This document shows, one piece after another, positions 42,200 through 51,609 of a stretch of 64,000 bases of DNA; position 1 is the stretch's first letter; each line of letters opens with the position of its first letter. A program made the translations under genes and the position numbers. Below the pieces are notes generated by a model, which did no database searches, was not told the DNA's origin, and saw only the letters and a list, made by a program, of their open reading frames with translations. Origin of the DNA: Bog-473 sp963704355 (GTDB lineage: Bacteria > Actinomycetota > Acidimicrobiia > Acidimicrobiales > RAAP-2); NCBI GenBank assembly GCA_963704355.1, contig OY969891.1, positions 2,914,001 to 2,978,000 of the forward strand, read 5' to 3'.

Positions 42200-43219
42200 A
42201 TGAATGTGGTGATCGGGGTCGACCCGCACAAGGCATCGCACACGGCGGTGGCCATCGACGAGGCTGAAGCTGAGGTCTCCCACGTCAAGGTGCGTGCGAC
42301 CCGTCGTCAGGTCGAACAGCTCATGCGCTGGGCCGAGCCTTTCGAGAAGCGGAGGTGGGCCATCGAGTCGGCGGGCGGGACGGGCTACCTCTTGGCCCAA
42401 CAGCTCGTCGCACAGGGCGAAGAGGTGCTCGACGTCCCCGCCACCTTGGCCTCTCGCATCCGGGTGCTCGCCACCGGTCGTTCCAACAAGAACGACCCCA
42501 ACGACGCCCACTCGATCGCTGTCGCCGCCTTTCGGGCCCCGAGTCTGCGCAGCGTGGAGGTGGCTGACCACTCCCAGGTCCTACGGATCTTGGCCAAGCG
42601 CAATGTTGACCTCGGCAGTCATCGGACTCGTGTGGTGTGTCGACTCCATGCCCTCTTGGCCGAGCTCGCTCCGGGCGGAATCGCCAAGGAATTGTACGTT
42701 TCTGACGGCGAGAGGTTCTTGGCCAACATCACGCCTCAGACCCCCGCCGAGCAGGTCCGCCACGACATGGCCCTCGAGCTCCTCGACGATGTCCGCCGTC
42801 TCGACGAGCAGACCAAGGTGTCGCACCGCCGGATCCGCCTCGCCATCAAGGCGTCAGGCACCTCGCTCACCGAGGTCTATGGAATCGGTCCGATCGTCGC
42901 CGCGCAGCTCATCGGCTATGCCGGCGACGTCCGCCGTTTCGCGAACCGAGACGCCTTCGCCTCCTACAACGGGACGGCACCGGTCGAATTCGCCTCGGGT
43001 GGCCGAGTCGTCCACCGCGTCTCCCAACGCGGGAATCGCCGGCTCAACCACGCGCTGCACATGGCCGCCGTCACCCAGATCCGTAACCCTGGAACAGACG
43101 GACGTATCTATTTCGAGCGCAAGGTCGCCGAGGGCAAGACCAAGAAGGAAGCGCTCCGTTCACTCAAGCGCCAGATCAGCAACGCCGTCTACCGCCAGAT
43201 GCTCGTCGACGCACGATAA
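42200..43219 (+). mobile_element. IS110-family transposase
   Basis: The 339-residue protein has the RuvC-like DEDD N-terminal domain (VIGVDPHKASHTAVAID, WAIESAGGTGYLLAQQL, NKNDPNDAHSIA) and the C-terminal Tnp2 domain with the catalytic serine region (FASYNGTAPVEFASGG, QRGNRRLNHALHMAAVTQ). GGAGG precedes the ATG. The right end probably lies near 43390, where CTTGACTC resembles the CTTGACCC at the left end. It appears intact. Confidence 0.93.
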
Positions 43220-43416
43220 GGGGTCCGGGAGGACACCCAGGGACGACTCGCTGCCTGCGTGACCGGCTCTTCACCCTGCGCGACCGGTTCTTCGGCGAAG
43301 TCACTCCCGAACCCATAGAAACCCTACGCCGTCGCGCCCTTCGACGGCGGCTCGATTCGTCGCGCCTGGGAGTACCCGAAATTGGGGTCTTGACTCAAAG
43401 AGGATTCGCAGGGTGT

Positions 43417-43446
43417 CACCCTGTCCCGGCGTATTGGGACAGGGTG
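43417..43446 (+). repeat. Cargo-boundary repeat copy with an 11-bp hairpin
   Basis: CACCCTGTCCC and GGGACAGGGTG pair perfectly around the loop GGCGTATT. This is the best-formed hairpin of the repeat family and shows that the conserved GGCGTA sits in the loop. Confidence 0.7.
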
Positions 43447-43467
43447 CCAGCGCGCGATCATGCTTAG

Positions 43468-43686
43468 GTGGAATCGATGGTGGTCCGGGTTCTCGGCTTC
43501 GACTGCGTCCATGTGGGCGACTTCGAGGTCGTGTCGTACACGGTCTTTGCGGATGGGACGCTGCGACTCGATCTGGCCGATGGATCCGAGAAGACCCTCG
43601 ATTGGGAAGAGTGGATTGACATTCGTCAGAGCGGCATCACCGACGAATGGGCCACCAAAAATCCGAAGCAAGAACGGGAGCGGTAG
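43468..43686 (+). CDS. Small hypothetical protein in a cassette-like unit
   Basis: The 72-residue product (MVVRVLGFDCVHVGDFEVVS; a second ATG at 43477) is not recognised. It is beta-rich then acidic. It is the only gene between the repeat at 43417 and the one at 43703, a unit of about 285 bp. Confidence 0.5.
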   Translation: MESMVVRVLGFDCVHVGDFEVVSYTVFADGTLRLDLADGSEKTLDWEEWIDIRQSGITDEWATKNPKQERER

Positions 43687-43702
43687 CAGCCACGTAGTTG
43701 CA

Positions 43703-43725
43703 CCCCGGTCCGGCGTACGGGGCTA
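43703..43725 (+). repeat. Cargo-boundary repeat copy, plus orientation
   Basis: CCCCGGTCCGGCGTACGGGG is followed by CTA; the CCCC/GGGG ends can pair. It overlaps the 3' end of the minus-strand DUF1990 gene by a few bases. Confidence 0.6.
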
Positions 43726-44298
43726 GCCGGGATCCGCCTCGACGAATCGTTTCAGTGCAGGCAGGTAGCTGCCAGTGCCGCTTCTCTGAATGCCTCGACC
43801 AATCGGGCCGGACAATCGAACGAGCGGGTCGCCGGGACGGGAGAACGCCTCGATCTCGAAGCGCACGGTCTGGTCCGCCGACATCGAGACGGCGAACGAC
43901 TCTTCACCTTGTTCGGGGTGCCCCGGCAGCGTCCCGTACGCGAAACCCCAACGAGTCTGCCCGTCGATCACGCCGATAAACCGACAGGGCGCCGCCAAGG
44001 CCGCGATCGGTGTTCCCAAGGTCACGATCACGGTTGCGCCGGCGCGGATCTCTCGGTCGTGGGGAAAGACCTGCATCCCCGGCAAGCGATGCGCCTCCCA
44101 GGTCTTGAGACCCATGACTGCTCGCTCAAACGCCTGAGGTCCATGGCCAAGCACGGCCTCGTAGCTGTCGTGGTGAAATCCCTCGGGGCACGTTCCAGCA
44201 AGCGTGGCCCCGATGTCGCTGTAGGTCGGCTCGGCGGTCTCGAGGTCCTCCACCAAGCGCTTCATGGCCACCGAATCCGAAGGACGTACGAGCCTCAC
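43723..44298 (-). CDS. DUF1990 family protein
   Basis: The 191-residue protein shows the DUF1990 pattern: TYSDIGATLAGTCPEGFHHD near the start, FERAVMGLKTWEAHRLPGMQVFP, GVIDGQTRWGFAYGTLPGHPEQGEESFAV, and a late PIGRGIQRSGTGSYLPALKRF. The function of the family is unknown. It forms a single-gene unit between repeats at 43703 and 44345. Confidence 0.85.
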   Translation of the reverse strand: MRLVRPSDSVAMKRLVEDLETAEPTYSDIGATLAGTCPEGFHHDSYEAVLGHGPQAFERAVMGLKTWEAHRLPGMQVFPHDREIRAGATVIVTLGTPIAALAAPCRFIGVIDGQTRWGFAYGTLPGHPEQGEESFAVSMSADQTVRFEIEAFSRPGDPLVRLSGPIGRGIQRSGTGSYLPALKRFVEADPG

Positions 44299-44344
44299 GC
44301 CCCGTTGCTATCAGGTGGTGCGGCAGTCCGTATGTGGCTCCCAA

Positions 44345-44364
44345 GCCCGGCGAAAGGGGGCACC
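44345..44364 (+). repeat. Cargo-boundary repeat copy, plus orientation
   Basis: GCCCGGCGAAAGGGGGCACC resembles the copy at 34876 and is followed by a further C run. It separates the DUF1990 and P450 genes. Confidence 0.5.
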
Positions 44365-44431
44365 CCCCAAGATCGGCCCCCAGCTAAACCTGGCGATAAT
44401 CGCGGCTCTCCAGATCAGCTCAGGTAGACGC

Positions 44432-45766
44432 CTAAGGGTGCATGACGTGCGGCGCGGTGAATCTCCCGCAGAGCCCACCTGCGGCGCGCAGAGTGAGCAC
44501 CGGGTCGGGAACGGGCTCTCCTTCGAAATGGACATCACCATGGCGTGCGAGAGCCGGGAGGACTGCGAGCATCTCGGCCAAAGCAAGTTGCTGGCCGATA
44601 CACCCCCGAGGTCCGAGCCCGAACGGGAATGACGCACGTTCTTGTTCTTTGGTCAAGCTCCGTTGGCGCTCGGGATCGAACAACTCGGCGTGGGGCCAGA
44701 GCCTCTGGTCGTGGTTCATACCCCACACGTTGATGATGACCCCGTGGTGGGGCCGCACGCGGTAGCGAGTGTCGGCGACGACAACGTCTTCGCTCGAGAG
44801 CCCGGGCGAGCGCGAGATCCCCCACGCCTGGGGACGGAGTCGAAGGGTCTCATGGAGGAACGGCCCTGCTGTGGAAGGATCGTCCCGAAGGGCTGCCCAG
44901 TGCTCCGGATGATCGGCGCCGTGCACCATGGCCCACCCCATGGTTGCCGCAGTAGTTTCGTTGCCCGCACCGAAGAGGCCGAGTACCTGGTAACGAAGTT
45001 GACGCTGACTGAGTGAGCGGCCTCCCGGTCTCGCCTCGAGGAGGGCTTGGAGCACGTCTCGTACCGGGTCCTCCGCCCGACGGCGGCTGGCGACGACTTC
45101 GTCGGCATATGCCTCCAGTGCCGCGCGGTGTCGGCGCATAACGCGGCCCGACCACGGGGCCACCGGGACCGCGGACCATGGCGAGCCGATTCGTTGGCCC
45201 ATCCAATCGACGATGAAGCGTTGGTGAGCAGCCAACTCGTCGGCACGCTCCCGTCCGAGCTGATGGCCGAACAGGACCCAGCTGGCGACCATCATGGCGA
45301 TTCGACCTATGGCTTGGTCGAGGTCCACGGAGGTATTGACCGGCAGGGCCTCGATCTCTTTTTCCACGAGACGTTCCAAGCCAACGAGATGGGTGTCGAG
45401 GGCTCGCTTACGAAAGTCCGGCGCCACAGCGGGCTGGAGCTTGGCCCACGACCGGTTGCCTTGTGTGAAGAGGTTCTCTCCGATCGCCAGTCGGGCGGTC
45501 ACGGTCGTCGCAAGGAACCGTCGCCATCGCCCCGACGATGAGATGAGAACGGAGCGTGCAGCGTCGGCGTCGGAGATGACGACGACACTCAGTGGGCCAA
45601 GGAGCATCCGGACGATCGGCGCAAGGTCGGCAGCCTTCTCCATCCAAGCGAGGCGGTCGTCGTTGTAGAGATCCATCGCCTTGAACAGCGATCGGTGAAG
45701 CCGCAAAGTGGGCGCTTCACCGTCGCGGAGTTCTGAGCCCGCCAAACCCACAAACGCAGCTTGCAC
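44432..45766 (-). CDS. Cytochrome P450
   Basis: The 444-residue protein carries the haem-binding FPFGLGPRGCIGQQLA with the axial cysteine, the K-helix ETLRL, the I-helix GAGNETTAATMGWA, and the meander PERQRSLT. It would use electrons from a ferredoxin or other reductase encoded elsewhere. No partner gene is adjacent, so the substrate is unknown. It is full length and apparently intact, as cargo of E3. Confidence 0.93.
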   Translation of the reverse strand: MQAAFVGLAGSELRDGEAPTLRLHRSLFKAMDLYNDDRLAWMEKAADLAPIVRMLLGPLSVVVISDADAARSVLISSSGRWRRFLATTVTARLAIGENLFTQGNRSWAKLQPAVAPDFRKRALDTHLVGLERLVEKEIEALPVNTSVDLDQAIGRIAMMVASWVLFGHQLGRERADELAAHQRFIVDWMGQRIGSPWSAVPVAPWSGRVMRRHRAALEAYADEVVASRRRAEDPVRDVLQALLEARPGGRSLSQRQLRYQVLGLFGAGNETTAATMGWAMVHGADHPEHWAALRDDPSTAGPFLHETLRLRPQAWGISRSPGLSSEDVVVADTRYRVRPHHGVIINVWGMNHDQRLWPHAELFDPERQRSLTKEQERASFPFGLGPRGCIGQQLALAEMLAVLPALARHGDVHFEGEPVPDPVLTLRAAGGLCGRFTAPHVMHP

Positions 45767-45866
45767 CCTTGGGCTTTGCTGGCGCCAGTCCGCTATCGCT
45801 GCACTTCCGGCGATCTAACAGTAGGGCGAAGAATTTGCGTGTCGTGCGAGACAACCAGGCCGATTG

Positions 45867-46440
45867 TTATGCCGCGGCCAGGTAGTTGCGTGCGTACTGG
45901 TCGTCATGGATGGCAAGGGCAGCGGTCATGACCCGTTGGCCATAGGGCGTGACCCTATAGAGCCGTGATCGGGGGACCTTGGCCACGAGACCGTGCCCAC
46001 GCAGCTTGACGATGAGCCGGGACGTGCGCTCGCAGCGACGGTGCGATTCGGCGCGGGTCGTGGCTCGACGACGATAGAGCTGCTCGGTGATGTGGCGGTT
46101 GCGGAACCCGTTGACGTTGTACTGGCCGGCGAGCACCGCTCGGAAGAGGGAGATGTCGGCCTGGCTCAGCGGGTTGAAGCGGGCATGGGTCCGCCCTCTG
46201 GTGGTTCGGGGCCGGCACAAGGCGTCGAGGGCGGCGACACCTTCGCCCTTGAGGGGGGCCGCAGCGAGGGCGTCGAGGTAGCGGCGGTTCGAGCCGATCC
46301 CCACCTCGTAGTTGCGCCACATGTCGCCGACCCCTTTTCGCATGGGGCACCACCGCCGCTCGCGCCGGCCCGCGTCGTCGGTGACGATGCGCAGGACCCG
46401 GAACTCAACCGAAACCCGCACACGTTCATTTGTCCCGAAA
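45867..46440 (-). pseudogene. C-terminal part of an uncharacterised protein split by an insertion
   Basis: From about 46400 the frame reads VEFRVLRIVTDDAGRRERRW, CPMRKGVGDMWRNYEVG and on to NGFRNRHITEQLYRR and RLIVKLRGHGLVAKVPRSRLYRVT, the end of the protein whose first part lies at 49307-50339. The mobile element at 46417-49306 separates the two halves. The C-terminal part looks like a winged-helix DNA-binding region. Confidence 0.7.
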
Positions 46441-46507
46441 TCACCTGGAAGCTGGGACTTCCCGCTCTGTCCGAGGGTCGTTGACTTTCGAGGTATGACC
46501 GACAACT

Positions 46508-46521
46508 GTTAGGTGCCACCT
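46508..46521 (+). repeat. Recombinase site, left copy
   Basis: GTTAGGTGCCACCT, with AGGTG/CACCT as an internal dyad, is repeated directly at 49267-49280. Dyads of this size flanking a recombinase operon suggest the recombinase-binding core sites. Confidence 0.55.
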
Positions 46522-47617
46522 AGTAAGTCGAGGCAGGAGGAAGGTGTGCAGGCACCACGGGCGGGGCTCCGGGTCGTTCAGGGCAGCGCGCAGGCAGGTG
46601 TTGGTGAGTCGGTTGACCCGGAACGCTTCTCGGCTGACTGTGTCGAGGCCTACGTGGCTTCGTGGGTGACCCGTGGCTTCAGCCAGGTGACGATCGACAG
46701 CGGGACCAGTCGGCTCGAGCGGGTGCTGGACGCAGTGGGCAAGCCCGCGTGGGACGTGACCCCAGAACGACATGGATCGGGTGGTGGGAGCCTGGGCAGC
46801 TGCTGGCATCGCTGCCTCGACCCGACGCGGATACGTGCAGGCATTCAAGGGCTTCCACGAGTTCTTGGTGGCTCGCAAAGCGGCGAGCATTGAGGCCACC
46901 TTCGGAGTTCGCCTGGAGAGCCCGCTGGATGAGTTCAACGCCGCCCGTCACGTGGGAAACGAGTCGGCGACGGCGAAGGCTCCGCCGACGGCGGAACGAA
47001 TGGAGGAATTCTTCGAGTTCTTGCGAGACCGGATCGCCACCGCCCGCAAGTTCGGCTCGGCGGGGCGGGACTACGCGTTGTTCCGCACCCTGTATCACAC
47101 CGGCGTGCGGGCCGAGGAGTCCGCCGCCCTCGAAGTGGGGGATCTGCATTTCGGTCGCGGTCCGTTCGGCAAGCTCCATGTGCGTTTCGGCAAGGGCGCC
47201 AAGACATCGGGGCCACGCCCGAGGTGGGTGCCCATGTTGGACGGGTTGGACCTGATCCTGCGCTGGTTCCTTGACGACGTCCGCACCCGGTTCCCTGAGT
47301 CCAAGGCGCTGTTCTGTGATGAGGGAGGAGGCCGGCTGCACCGGGGCACCATCCGCAACCGTCTCCGCCATCTCTTGGAGATCGAGGGGCGACCGGAGGA
47401 GGAGCGCTTCACTCCTCACGGTTTGCGGCACGCGTGCGCGACCCACAACTACGAACGAGGCGTTGACCTTGTTGCTATCCAGCAGATGCTCGGGCACTGG
47501 CAGGTAGGAACGACGATGCGGTACGTGACGCCGTCGGCGACGTTCATCGAGGACGCCTATCGCCGGGCGGTGTCAGACACGCTGGGCAAGCTTGAGGAGG
47601 GCGACGATGGACATTAG
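46513..47617 (+). pseudogene. Tyrosine recombinase of the 2.9 kb element, single frameshift
   Basis: The N-terminal SAM-like domain (CVEAYVASWVTRGFSQVTID) is in one frame up to about 46768. The rest is in another frame from 46772 (MDRVVGAWAAAGIAASTRRG onward). Removing one base in GAACGAC would join them. The catalytic domain has YHTGVRAEESAALEVGD (Arg), HGLRHACATH (His-x-x-Arg), GHWQVGTTMRY (His/Trp region) and a downstream tyrosine. The start is uncertain; a GTG at 46544 is likely. Confidence 0.7.
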
Positions 47618-47915
47618 GTGGAAGCTGCGGATGACGGCCGCCCAGCACGAGGTGTGGACCGGCGCTCAGTTGCGACGGCTGCTGGCCGAGCGGGCGGGAC
47701 TGGAGCTGTCTTCTGCATCGGTTTCCGCGTTGTTCACCAAGACGCCGTCGCAAGTGAAGCTGGCGACGCTCGCGGCGTTGTGCACCGCGCTTGAGTGCAG
47801 TCCCAACGACCTCCTCGACGTTGACATCACCCCCGTCACCCCGAGGGCCAAGCCTGCGAGATCTTCTCGCCAGCCGCCGAAAGTGGCACACGGGCGATCC
47901 ATGCCTCCGCGGTGA
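47607..47915 (+). CDS. Small XRE/Cro-type DNA-binding protein
   Basis: The 102-residue protein (MDIRWKLRMTAAQHEVWTGA start) has the Cro-like helix-turn-helix LSSASVSALFTKTPSQVKLATLAALCTALECSPNDLL. It overlaps the end of the tyrosine recombinase and, as GTGA, the start of the next gene. Such small regulators between two recombinase genes probably act as an accessory or directionality factor. Confidence 0.75.
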   Translation: MDIRWKLRMTAAQHEVWTGAQLRRLLAERAGLELSSASVSALFTKTPSQVKLATLAALCTALECSPNDLLDVDITPVTPRAKPARSSRQPPKVAHGRSMPPR

Positions 47916-49264
47916 TCCCTCGGGTGTGTGTGGACTGCGGTGCGCCGGTCCGTCCCCTCGATCGGGTTCGATGCGGCCGATGTCACCGCAAGGCGGAGCC
48001 CGACAGCACCTGTCGCGGATGTGGACGGCGGATTGTCATTGTGGGACGGGGCCTGTGCGAGTTGTGCTGGCAGAAAGACCCTGAACGGCTCCTTCGTCAA
48101 GCGGAACGGATCGCCGCCCGGCTGGAGGACCCGCCAGCGTGGTTCTCCGACTTCGTCGACTACGCGGCGGCCCGCAACTGCGTTGGCCGTACGTCGCTGA
48201 TGATCGGCCGTCTCGGCCGCATGCTCGCCGAGCCGGGACCGACCAACCCCCAGGCTGTCCTGGAGCGCACCCGCCAACATGGTCCCTCCGCGGCCGCGCT
48301 GGCCCGCACGCTGGAGGGCTTCTTCGTCGATGCCGGCTTGGCCTTCCCACTCGACCACGAGGCCCAACGTTGGGCCGGCCGGCAGCGGCGGCGGATCGAT
48401 GAGACCCCCGAACCGCTTCGGCCTGCACTTGGCCGCTTCGCCGACGCCCAGGTAGCCGGTCAGCAGCGCGCCCGACGGGCCGGGACTCGGCCCCGCACCG
48501 ACCTCACCATCATCGAAGACCTCGCCATCGTTCGCGACCTGGCCCGCCTCATGATCGACAACCGCGCCAAGAGCGACTGGGCCAGCACCGAGACGGGCGA
48601 TATCGAGGCGTTCCTGGCCCAACGGCCTCTCAGTCGGGCCCGTCGCCTGAGCACACTGAGGCTCTTCTTCCGCTGGGCCAAAGCCAACCGCGTCGTGTTG
48701 GTCGACCCCACCATGGGCGTCTCCGCCAATCGCCACCGAGCTCCGCGTTCGGAGATCCTCAGCGTCGCCGAACAGCGCCGGCTGTTCCTCCGCTGGACCT
48801 CCGACCCCGACGCCCATCCCCACGAGTGCCTCGTCGGCTTGCTGGCGCTGCTGCATGCCGCCTCATCGACAGAGCTGCGCGAGCTGAGGGTGTCCGACAT
48901 CAACTTCACCGGACACACGGTCAGGCTCGGTCGTCGTCGCCATCGCGTCCCCCTCGACCCGGCTACATGGACCGCGCTGCAGCGCTGCCTCGATCACCGC
49001 GAGCAGCTCGGCACGCACAACCCGCACGTGATCGTTACCCACATCACCCGGACCCGCACGACCCCGGCATCGGACCAGTACTTGTGGCGAGTATTCGCTC
49101 CCTCGGAGATAACGTCTCGGCCCCTGCGGGCAACCCGCCTGGTGGACCTGGTCGCCCAGCTCGATCCCAAGGTGGTGGCCGAAGCGGTCGGCATGGACCC
49201 GGCCGGGATCCTCCCCTATGCCGCTGACCAGGTGCAGGACCTCCGCCTGTTGTCGAACGTGTGA
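47912..49264 (+). CDS. Zinc-finger protein with a tyrosine-recombinase-like C-terminus
   Basis: The 450-residue protein begins with three cysteine pairs (VCVDCGAPV, RCGRCHRKA, CRGCGRR..LCELCW), likely two zinc fingers. The C-terminal half resembles a phage integrase domain: LLHAASSTELRELRVSDIN in place of the Arg motif, later PLRATRLVDLVAQLDPKVVAEAVG. The His-x-x-Arg block is poorly conserved, so it may be a partner of the first recombinase rather than a catalyst. It ends 2 bp before the right GTTAGG repeat. Confidence 0.7.
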   Translation: MIPRVCVDCGAPVRPLDRVRCGRCHRKAEPDSTCRGCGRRIVIVGRGLCELCWQKDPERLLRQAERIAARLEDPPAWFSDFVDYAAARNCVGRTSLMIGRLGRMLAEPGPTNPQAVLERTRQHGPSAAALARTLEGFFVDAGLAFPLDHEAQRWAGRQRRRIDETPEPLRPALGRFADAQVAGQQRARRAGTRPRTDLTIIEDLAIVRDLARLMIDNRAKSDWASTETGDIEAFLAQRPLSRARRLSTLRLFFRWAKANRVVLVDPTMGVSANRHRAPRSEILSVAEQRRLFLRWTSDPDAHPHECLVGLLALLHAASSTELRELRVSDINFTGHTVRLGRRRHRVPLDPATWTALQRCLDHREQLGTHNPHVIVTHITRTRTTPASDQYLWRVFAPSEITSRPLRATRLVDLVAQLDPKVVAEAVGMDPAGILPYAADQVQDLRLLSNV

Positions 49265-49266
49265 AC

Positions 49267-49280
49267 GTTAGGTGCCACCT
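49267..49280 (+). repeat. Recombinase site, right copy
   Basis: This is identical to 46508-46521 (GTTAGGTGCCACCT) in the same orientation, just after the last gene of the element. Confidence 0.55.
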
Positions 49281-49306
49281 TGCACACCTTCGGACGAACG
49301 TGTGCG

Positions 49307-50339
49307 CTTTGCGCGGATTGTTGATGGTGGTCTCGACGCGCAGCACCGAGACCTTGTCGTAGACCTTGACCCAGTTGCCCGCCACGCGGTGGCGGACCCG
49401 CCAGCCCTGGGGCCGGCGCTTGGTGTCGGTGACCACCTGGGCGGCGACGAGGCTCGGGTGGAGCTTGCGGCCCAAGAAGCCGAGTACGTCTTCGGCGGAC
49501 ATGTTCAAGGCGGCATGGCGGACCAGGTCGGGCCAAACGGCCAGGAGCTCGGAGCGCGACTTGAACATGACGTCGGTGGCGATCTCGGCCTGGTCGAGGA
49601 CCCAGTAGTAGCCGCCGAATCCGGCGTGGGCGATGGAGCCCATGAGCGGGTTGAGGCGTCGGGCGAAGGCGTTGAGCACCCGGGGCCAGGTCCGATGCGC
49701 GAAGCGATCGCACAGCTTCGCGGCGCGCTCGAGGTCGTCGATGGCCAACAGCGAGTTCTCATAACGCACGTAGCCGACGCCGGCCTTGTCGAGTTGGCGG
49801 GCCAGCCACTCCCGGCCGTTGATGTAGATCTGGACCTCGTAGGGGATCCAGCCCTGGATGCGCACGTGCATGAAGCCGAACTCGGGGTCGATCAGGTACA
49901 TGTAGTGGTGCAGGCACTTGCGCTCGCGCCGGGTCACCTCGATGCGATGGGTCTCGTGGCTCTTGCGGACCTGGAAGCTCATGCAGGGCTCCACTGCGCT
50001 GATGAAGCAGACGATCCCCTCGGTGATGCCGTCATCTTGGGCGACGGACTTGGCCAGGTCGTCTTTCATCTGGGCGCGGTTGCGGGTCTTCACGTGGTCG
50101 AAGGAGATCCGAGGGCGTCCCGACTCGGCGGCGAGGCGGTCGACGTTGTTGGCGATGCGGTTCGTCGTGGCCTTGGCGTACTCGGTGAAGTCGGTGATCG
50201 GATAACCCTGGGCCCACAGGAGGGCGCGCACGGCGTCGGGCTTGAACAGGTGCGAGAGGTGACCCTTGAAGATCATCCGGTCGAACATGGCGAGGCTGCC
50301 GGTGATGTGGCGGCGGTGAATGTCCTCGAAGGTGTCCAT
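49307..50339 (-). pseudogene. N-terminal part of the split uncharacterised protein
   Basis: The gene starts at ATG 50339 after GCAAGGAGG and reads MDTFEDIHRRHITGSLAMFD, FKGHLSHLFKPDAVRALLWAQG, FISAVEPCMSFQVRKSHETH and LRVETTINNPR before running into the inserted element. About 345 residues remain here, with the C-terminal 180 or so at 45867-46440. The family is widespread in environmental genomes but has no known function. Its context suggests transposon-related DNA. Confidence 0.65.
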
Positions 50340-50605
50340 GGCGGACCTCCTTGCTGGTGCGTCGCCAGCGAGTGTGCACCTTTGGTCGCCGGCCCGCACG
50401 AGGTCCGCGTCTTGGCAGCTCCGCCGGTCCCATCAGGGGCGGCTTTGCCGCCCCGGCACCGGCCCGTCGCTCTCCGTCGAGGTCACCCCCGCAGACTGCG
50501 GCCCATCCCAGCCGGAGTGGTCACGGTGTTTGGTTGCGGCCGCAGGCTGCGGTAAGGGGCATGTCTCTGTCCTGATGGGTCGTCCAACGATCACCCCACA
50601 ACTAC

Positions 50606-51487
50606 TTGGTCCAGATGGAGAGGATCGAGCAGACTCGTAGTGTGGAAGCAGTGAGTCAGACGGCGATTTTCGCCGCTCAAGTTCGCGCCGCCCACGCCGT
50701 CCTCGATCACAGCCCCATTTTCGAAGACCCCTACGCCATGGTGCTGGCGGACGCATCCGAAGAAGAGATCAGAGCGTTGTTCGATCTCATCCCGCTGGCC
50801 TGTGCTCGGGTTGCCCGAGTCCTCCCAAATCAGCGGGCTCGCTTTGTCGATGAGCAAGTGGAGCAAGCCGTGCGAGGGGGGATCACCCAGTACGTGATCC
50901 TCGGAGCAGGTCTCGATTCGTTCGCCTGGCGGAGATCCGACCTGATGACCACCATCGAGCTGTACGAAGTGGATCATCCGATGACACAAGAGTGGAAGCG
51001 ACAGAGGATGAGCATCGCGGGGTTGTCGCATCCCTCAAACGTCCATTTCGTCGCAATGGACTTTGAGGCTCAAAAGCACCTTTCCGTCGGGATGTCACAA
51101 GCTGGCTTCGACCCGAAGCGGCCTTCGATATGGTCCTGGGTCGGTGTAGCCGTCTATCTCGAGGTCGATGCGATCACATCAACGCTTCGTGATACCGCAG
51201 AGCTGGCCGCAGCTGGGTCCCGATTAGTTGCGTCTTACACGGTCACACGCGAGCTCATGGATCAAGACTCCCGAGAGTTCGACGATCTTGCCAGGGCAGC
51301 CTCTGCCGAGAGTGGCGAGGACCACGTCTCGGCTTTCGCGCCGGAAGAGATTGAGACCATCCTGACCATGGCCGGATGGCACAACGCCCGCAGCGTTAAC
51401 CCGTCTTCATTCGAAGCGTGGTTCGCCCAACGGGTCGATGGGCTGAGGCCGGCCTCCTACGAGTGGCTTCTAGTGGCTGACAAGTGA
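50606..51487 (+). CDS. Class I SAM-dependent methyltransferase, LCM/PPM-type
   Basis: The 293-residue protein (ATG alternatives at 50606 and 50615) shows QTAIFAAQVRAAHAVLDHSPIFEDPYA, the SAM-binding region YVILGAGLDSFAWRR, ELYEVDHPMTQEWKRQRM and WSWVGVAVYLEVDAI. These are the conserved blocks of the leucine-carboxyl-methyltransferase-like family (usually TIGR00027). Many members act on small polyketide or lipid substrates, but none can be assigned here. Confidence 0.85.
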   Translation: MVQMERIEQTRSVEAVSQTAIFAAQVRAAHAVLDHSPIFEDPYAMVLADASEEEIRALFDLIPLACARVARVLPNQRARFVDEQVEQAVRGGITQYVILGAGLDSFAWRRSDLMTTIELYEVDHPMTQEWKRQRMSIAGLSHPSNVHFVAMDFEAQKHLSVGMSQAGFDPKRPSIWSWVGVAVYLEVDAITSTLRDTAELAAAGSRLVASYTVTRELMDQDSREFDDLARAASAESGEDHVSAFAPEEIETILTMAGWHNARSVNPSSFEAWFAQRVDGLRPASYEWLLVADK

Positions 51488-51524
51488 CGAGAAACGACTC
51501 TCCGTGCAGCGATGTGGTGTCCCA

Positions 51525-51547
51525 CCGCCGGCGATCGAGGGCAGTCC
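51525..51547 (+). repeat. Cargo-boundary repeat copy, plus orientation
   Basis: CGCCGGCGATCGAGGGCAGT followed by CC is a weaker copy between the methyltransferase and oxidoreductase genes. Confidence 0.4.
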
Positions 51548-51609
51548 ATGCAGCACTTTGACGGCGTCCGGGTACTTACTTCGCCAGCGCCCAACAGAAA
51601 GGTGGGGTC

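Larger units (their letters stand above)
46417..49306. mobile_element. Tyrosine-recombinase element with 11-bp terminal inverted repeats
   Basis: The left end CGCACACGTTC (46417-46427) and right end GAACGTGTGCG (49296-49306) are perfect inverted repeats. Inside them GTTAGGTGCCACCT occurs at 46508-46521 and 49267-49280 in the same orientation. The element carries three overlapping genes: a tyrosine recombinase, a small XRE protein and a zinc-finger recombinase-like protein. It separates the two halves of another gene. Confidence 0.72.

Noticed and set aside
49272..50555. 427-codon plus-strand frame over the split gene
   Set aside because: Val/Asp/Glu/His-rich shadow; the minus strand has the ribosome-binding site and conserved sequence.
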